Shown here in pieces: positions 6,302-8,181 of a stretch of DNA of 8,181 nucleotides. This stretch comes from Candidatus Auribacterota bacterium. Its GTDB lineage: Bacteria; Auribacterota; JAFGBW01. How positions within the stretch are numbered: the stretch's first letter is position 1; each line of letters opens with the position of its first letter. The notes beneath the pieces were generated by a model. The model made no database searches. It saw only the letters and a program-made list of their open reading frames with translations, and was not told where the DNA came from. The stretch spans positions 1 to 8,181 of the forward strand of contig JAFGBW010000128.1 in the NCBI GenBank assembly GCA_016932965.1. Reading direction: 5' to 3'. The translations under genes and the position numbers were made by a program.

Positions 6302-7876
6302 ATGAAAATGAGGTATGCCGTCTTGCTTTATTGTCTGACGCTGGCTTTCAAAGTCCATGCCGCAGTCATGACCTGTACCGCTGAGGGGGCTTCCCCGGTT
6401 GTTTTTAGAGTTCCGGGGCCTTTCCGCATTCCGGAGAAAAAAATACGGTCGGAGTATTATCCTGTCGCATTGCAGATCATTTCGTCTTTCAAACAATATC
6501 TGGAAGAGGAGTCTGGGACGAATATTCCGGGCCCGGTATCTTTCGAATTCATTTTTTCTCCCCGGGATTTGGTTCCGTCGTTCGAACGCACACTGGTGCG
6601 GATTGCCACTGTGAAAAAGGATGAGTTTTCCAGGAAAAAAGTCCGCATCATGCGTCTGTCCCTAAACCGGTTCCGTGTCCGGTATATCCGGTTTCACACA
6701 TCACCGAATGAGAATGGTCAAGTGTGCTATGACCTGTATCATCTGGAGGCGGATTCAAAGGGGAGAACGCTCAGGACCGTCATCATAAAGAGTTTTCTGG
6801 ACAGGAGAATGCCCTGCAAGGAGCCTTTTTATTGTTTTTCAGAAGGCAGGGAGATCCAGTATAAAGGGTTCACTATGAACGGAGAGCCGACCGCCTACCG
6901 GAAAAAACAATTTACCGTGAACCGGAACGGTTACAAGCAATGGACCCGGATCAAGGAATGCAGGAACAGGATGTTCCATCCGAACGGGCTGTTGTCCGGA
7001 GAAACCATCCATGATTCGCAATATACCTACCGGGAAGAAGTCGGGTGTCTCATCTATAATCTCATGCTCGATAAACTGGGAAGGATTCATTCCTATGAGT
7101 ATGCTTTTCTCACCACGAAGAAAAGACCTGCCCCCCAATCTTGGTTCTATCATGCCCTGATCCAGGAAACATCTCCTTTCAGGGATAAAAGAATCGTCAG
7201 ACAATACCTTTTTTCAAAAGGAAAAAGATGTTTTCAGTCCGGCAATTGCCGGGAGGCTTCATTCGACGAAATGCTCAGGCTTCGTTATTTCAAAGATTCT
7301 GAATTCCTGATCCTTCCAGGAAAAGACGGTTTGAGTGAAGCGGACCGGAAGGAAGTCAATGACTGTTTCATCTTCAATACGGCCTTCAATGAAAACGGCC
7401 GTGTTTTGACCAGACGGGTCCTGAATACTATTTTGACCGTTTCCGGTCAAAACGGCTCGGAAACCCTTTTAAATATTTTATCCTCTTACAGGGAAATCCG
7501 TTTTTTTGAGGAAAAAGGCACCCTGAAAAAAGTGATGGTTTCCTTCTATGACGCGGGAAGGGAACGGATCCTTACCTGTGTCAGGCAGGTGATCATCAAA
7601 ATCATGCAAACCATGAAGAATGACGGACCTTCCAGAATCAGGTTTTTCATTCTGTCTCCAGATAATGCGGAGGAACCATACGAGCAGGAAATCGTACAGG
7701 ATTGCGGTTATATCATCGATGAAGCGGTTTTCGGGGACCTTTTTATACCCAGAAAGAAAAACAGGGATTATGATATCCACGTTCAGACCGTCACTCCGGA
7801 AGGAGAAATAACCGAGTGGGTCCTGTGTCATTATGAAATGATGAATGGAAACAAGATTTATCGGGAGAGAAGATGA
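6302..7876 (+). CDS. Secreted cysteine-rich protein with internal repeats, unknown function
   Basis: I do not recognise this 524-residue protein. MRYAVLLYCLTLAFKVHA is a signal peptide, with likely cleavage after Ala20 (VHA). Twelve cysteines remain in the mature part (25, 142, 172, 178, 220, 249, 310, 316, 355, 426, 468, 509), compatible with disulfides outside the cytoplasm. A loose strand-turn-strand motif, hydrophobic residues then D/N-x-x-G-R then hydrophobic residues, recurs at about 143-165, 203-220, 250-270, 356-378, 411-430 and 489-511. Examples are LEADSKGRTLRTV, LMLDKLGRIHSYEY and TAFNENGRVLTRRV. This suggests a repeated beta structure resembling, but not matching, YD or MORN-type repeats. 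No enzyme motif is seen. ATG at 6302 and 6308 are both possible starts; a weak AAAGTGA precedes the first. Confidence 0.8.
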   Translation: MKMRYAVLLYCLTLAFKVHAAVMTCTAEGASPVVFRVPGPFRIPEKKIRSEYYPVALQIISSFKQYLEEESGTNIPGPVSFEFIFSPRDLVPSFERTLVRIATVKKDEFSRKKVRIMRLSLNRFRVRYIRFHTSPNENGQVCYDLYHLEADSKGRTLRTVIIKSFLDRRMPCKEPFYCFSEGREIQYKGFTMNGEPTAYRKKQFTVNRNGYKQWTRIKECRNRMFHPNGLLSGETIHDSQYTYREEVGCLIYNLMLDKLGRIHSYEYAFLTTKKRPAPQSWFYHALIQETSPFRDKRIVRQYLFSKGKRCFQSGNCREASFDEMLRLRYFKDSEFLILPGKDGLSEADRKEVNDCFIFNTAFNENGRVLTRRVLNTILTVSGQNGSETLLNILSSYREIRFFEEKGTLKKVMVSFYDAGRERILTCVRQVIIKIMQTMKNDGPSRIRFFILSPDNAEEPYEQEIVQDCGYIIDEAVFGDLFIPRKKNRDYDIHVQTVTPEGEITEWVLCHYEMMNGNKIYRERR

Positions 7877-7907
7877 TTGAAGTTCCCTGCGGCAATCTGC
7901 GGGTTAA

Positions 7908-7927
7908 CCCCGCTGCAAGCAAAGGGG
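7908..7927 (-). repeat. Decayed REP-like hairpin, inverted orientation
   Basis: Read on the minus strand it is CCCCTTTG-CTTG-CAGCGGGG: the same 20-nt 8-4-8 layout and CTTG loop as 4671-4690. Six Watson-Crick pairs and one G-T pair form, with one mismatch. It lies in the 96-bp gap between two convergent genes. Confidence 0.5.
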
Positions 7928-7972
7928 GATGAGGCCGGCGGATTCTTCTAACCTGTTTCCGGAACACGAATG

Positions 7973-8181
7973 TCACGATTTCATGGATGTAGAATGGTAG
8001 GAGTTTTGTTGTTCCTGGATCTGGTTTGACTTGCTGACGATTTTTCTGAGTTTTGAAATGAAGGCCATGCTGATAACAGCTCCCAATAGGGCCATGAACA
8101 TGTCTTTTTGTGAGTCCCACAGGTCTCCCTGCATGCCGAGATAGGCGTTGCCCAGATCAGGCGGAACAAAGTAGGCGACAC
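7973..8181 (-). CDS. DUF2238/YjdF-like membrane protein, C-terminal part
   Basis: The frame enters from the right edge (first full codon at 8179-8177) and ends at TGA 7975-7973, giving 68 residues. NAYLGMQGDLWDSQKDMFMA followed by LLGAVISMAF is the characteristic end of DUF2238 (YjdF-type) integral membrane proteins: the LGxQGDxWDxQxDM motif and then the last membrane helix. A polar, Gln/Ser-rich tail of about 25 residues follows. The function of the family is unknown to me. The start and earlier helices lie beyond the window. Two other minus-strand frames overlap here but have no protein-like character. Confidence 0.85.
   Translation of the reverse strand, partial: VAYFVPPDLGNAYLGMQGDLWDSQKDMFMALLGAVISMAFISKLRKIVSKSNQIQEQQNSYHSTSMKS

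Noticed and set aside
7431-7452. Perfect 9-bp stem TTTTGACCG/CGGTCAAAA with TTTC loop
   Set aside because: It lies well inside the 524-residue coding region with no sign of frame disruption; it is probably coincidental, and no matching operator was seen upstream.
7791-8120. A 109-codon minus-strand open frame at the right end
   Set aside because: It runs through the end of the secreted-protein gene and a different frame of the DUF2238-like gene, and has no protein-like hydrophobic pattern.
7981-8181. A 66-codon minus-strand frame starting with GTG at the window edge
   Set aside because: It overlaps the DUF2238 frame, which has a recognisable family motif; this one is rich in Trp, Cys and Ser with no coherent pattern.

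Overview
The window looks like ordinary chromosome from a Gram-negative bacterium of moderate GC content. It encodes a membrane-embedded family 39-type glycosyltransferase, a complete primosomal helicase PriA, two secreted proteins with normal bacterial signal peptides, and an integral membrane protein of the DUF2238/YjdF type. The exact phylum cannot be read from this sequence. A Desulfobacterota-like or other environmental lineage is possible, but that is only an impression from gene style and intergenic repeats. No phage, plasmid, transposase, CRISPR or antiphage genes are visible.

Layout from left to right: (1) positions 1-1604, + strand, a GT39/ArnT-like glycosyltransferase whose 5' end lies outside the window. 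(2) 1605-1769, a short gap with a degenerate 7-bp repeat array. (3) 1770-2450, +, a protein with the fold signature of family 4/5 uracil-DNA glycosylases but without the iron-sulfur cysteines or recognisable catalytic motifs. Its last codons and stop lie inside a second 7-bp repeat array. (4) 2451-2602, a structured gap with an internal hairpin and an inverted copy of the same array. (5) 2603-4651, +, priA. (6) 4652-5197, a 546-bp gene-free stretch packed with inverted repeats, including REP-like hairpins with a YTTG loop, a perfect 17-bp stem and three 9-bp CACGAAA tandem repeats. (7) 5198-6193, -, and 6302-7876, +, two divergently transcribed, unrecognised secreted proteins. (8) 7877-7972, a short convergent gap with a decayed REP-like hairpin. 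(9) 7973-8181, -, the C-terminal end of a DUF2238/YjdF-like membrane protein that has no start codon inside the window.

The degenerate glycosylase and priA are co-directional and both concern DNA maintenance, so a functional link is plausible. The 152-bp structured gap argues against tight translational coupling. The two secreted proteins share a 108-bp intergenic region and may be co-regulated. The most unusual signals are the degenerate glycosylase bracketed by inverted heptamer arrays, the hairpin-dense gap after priA, and a recurring strand-turn-strand motif in the 524-residue secreted protein. None of these proves a new system.
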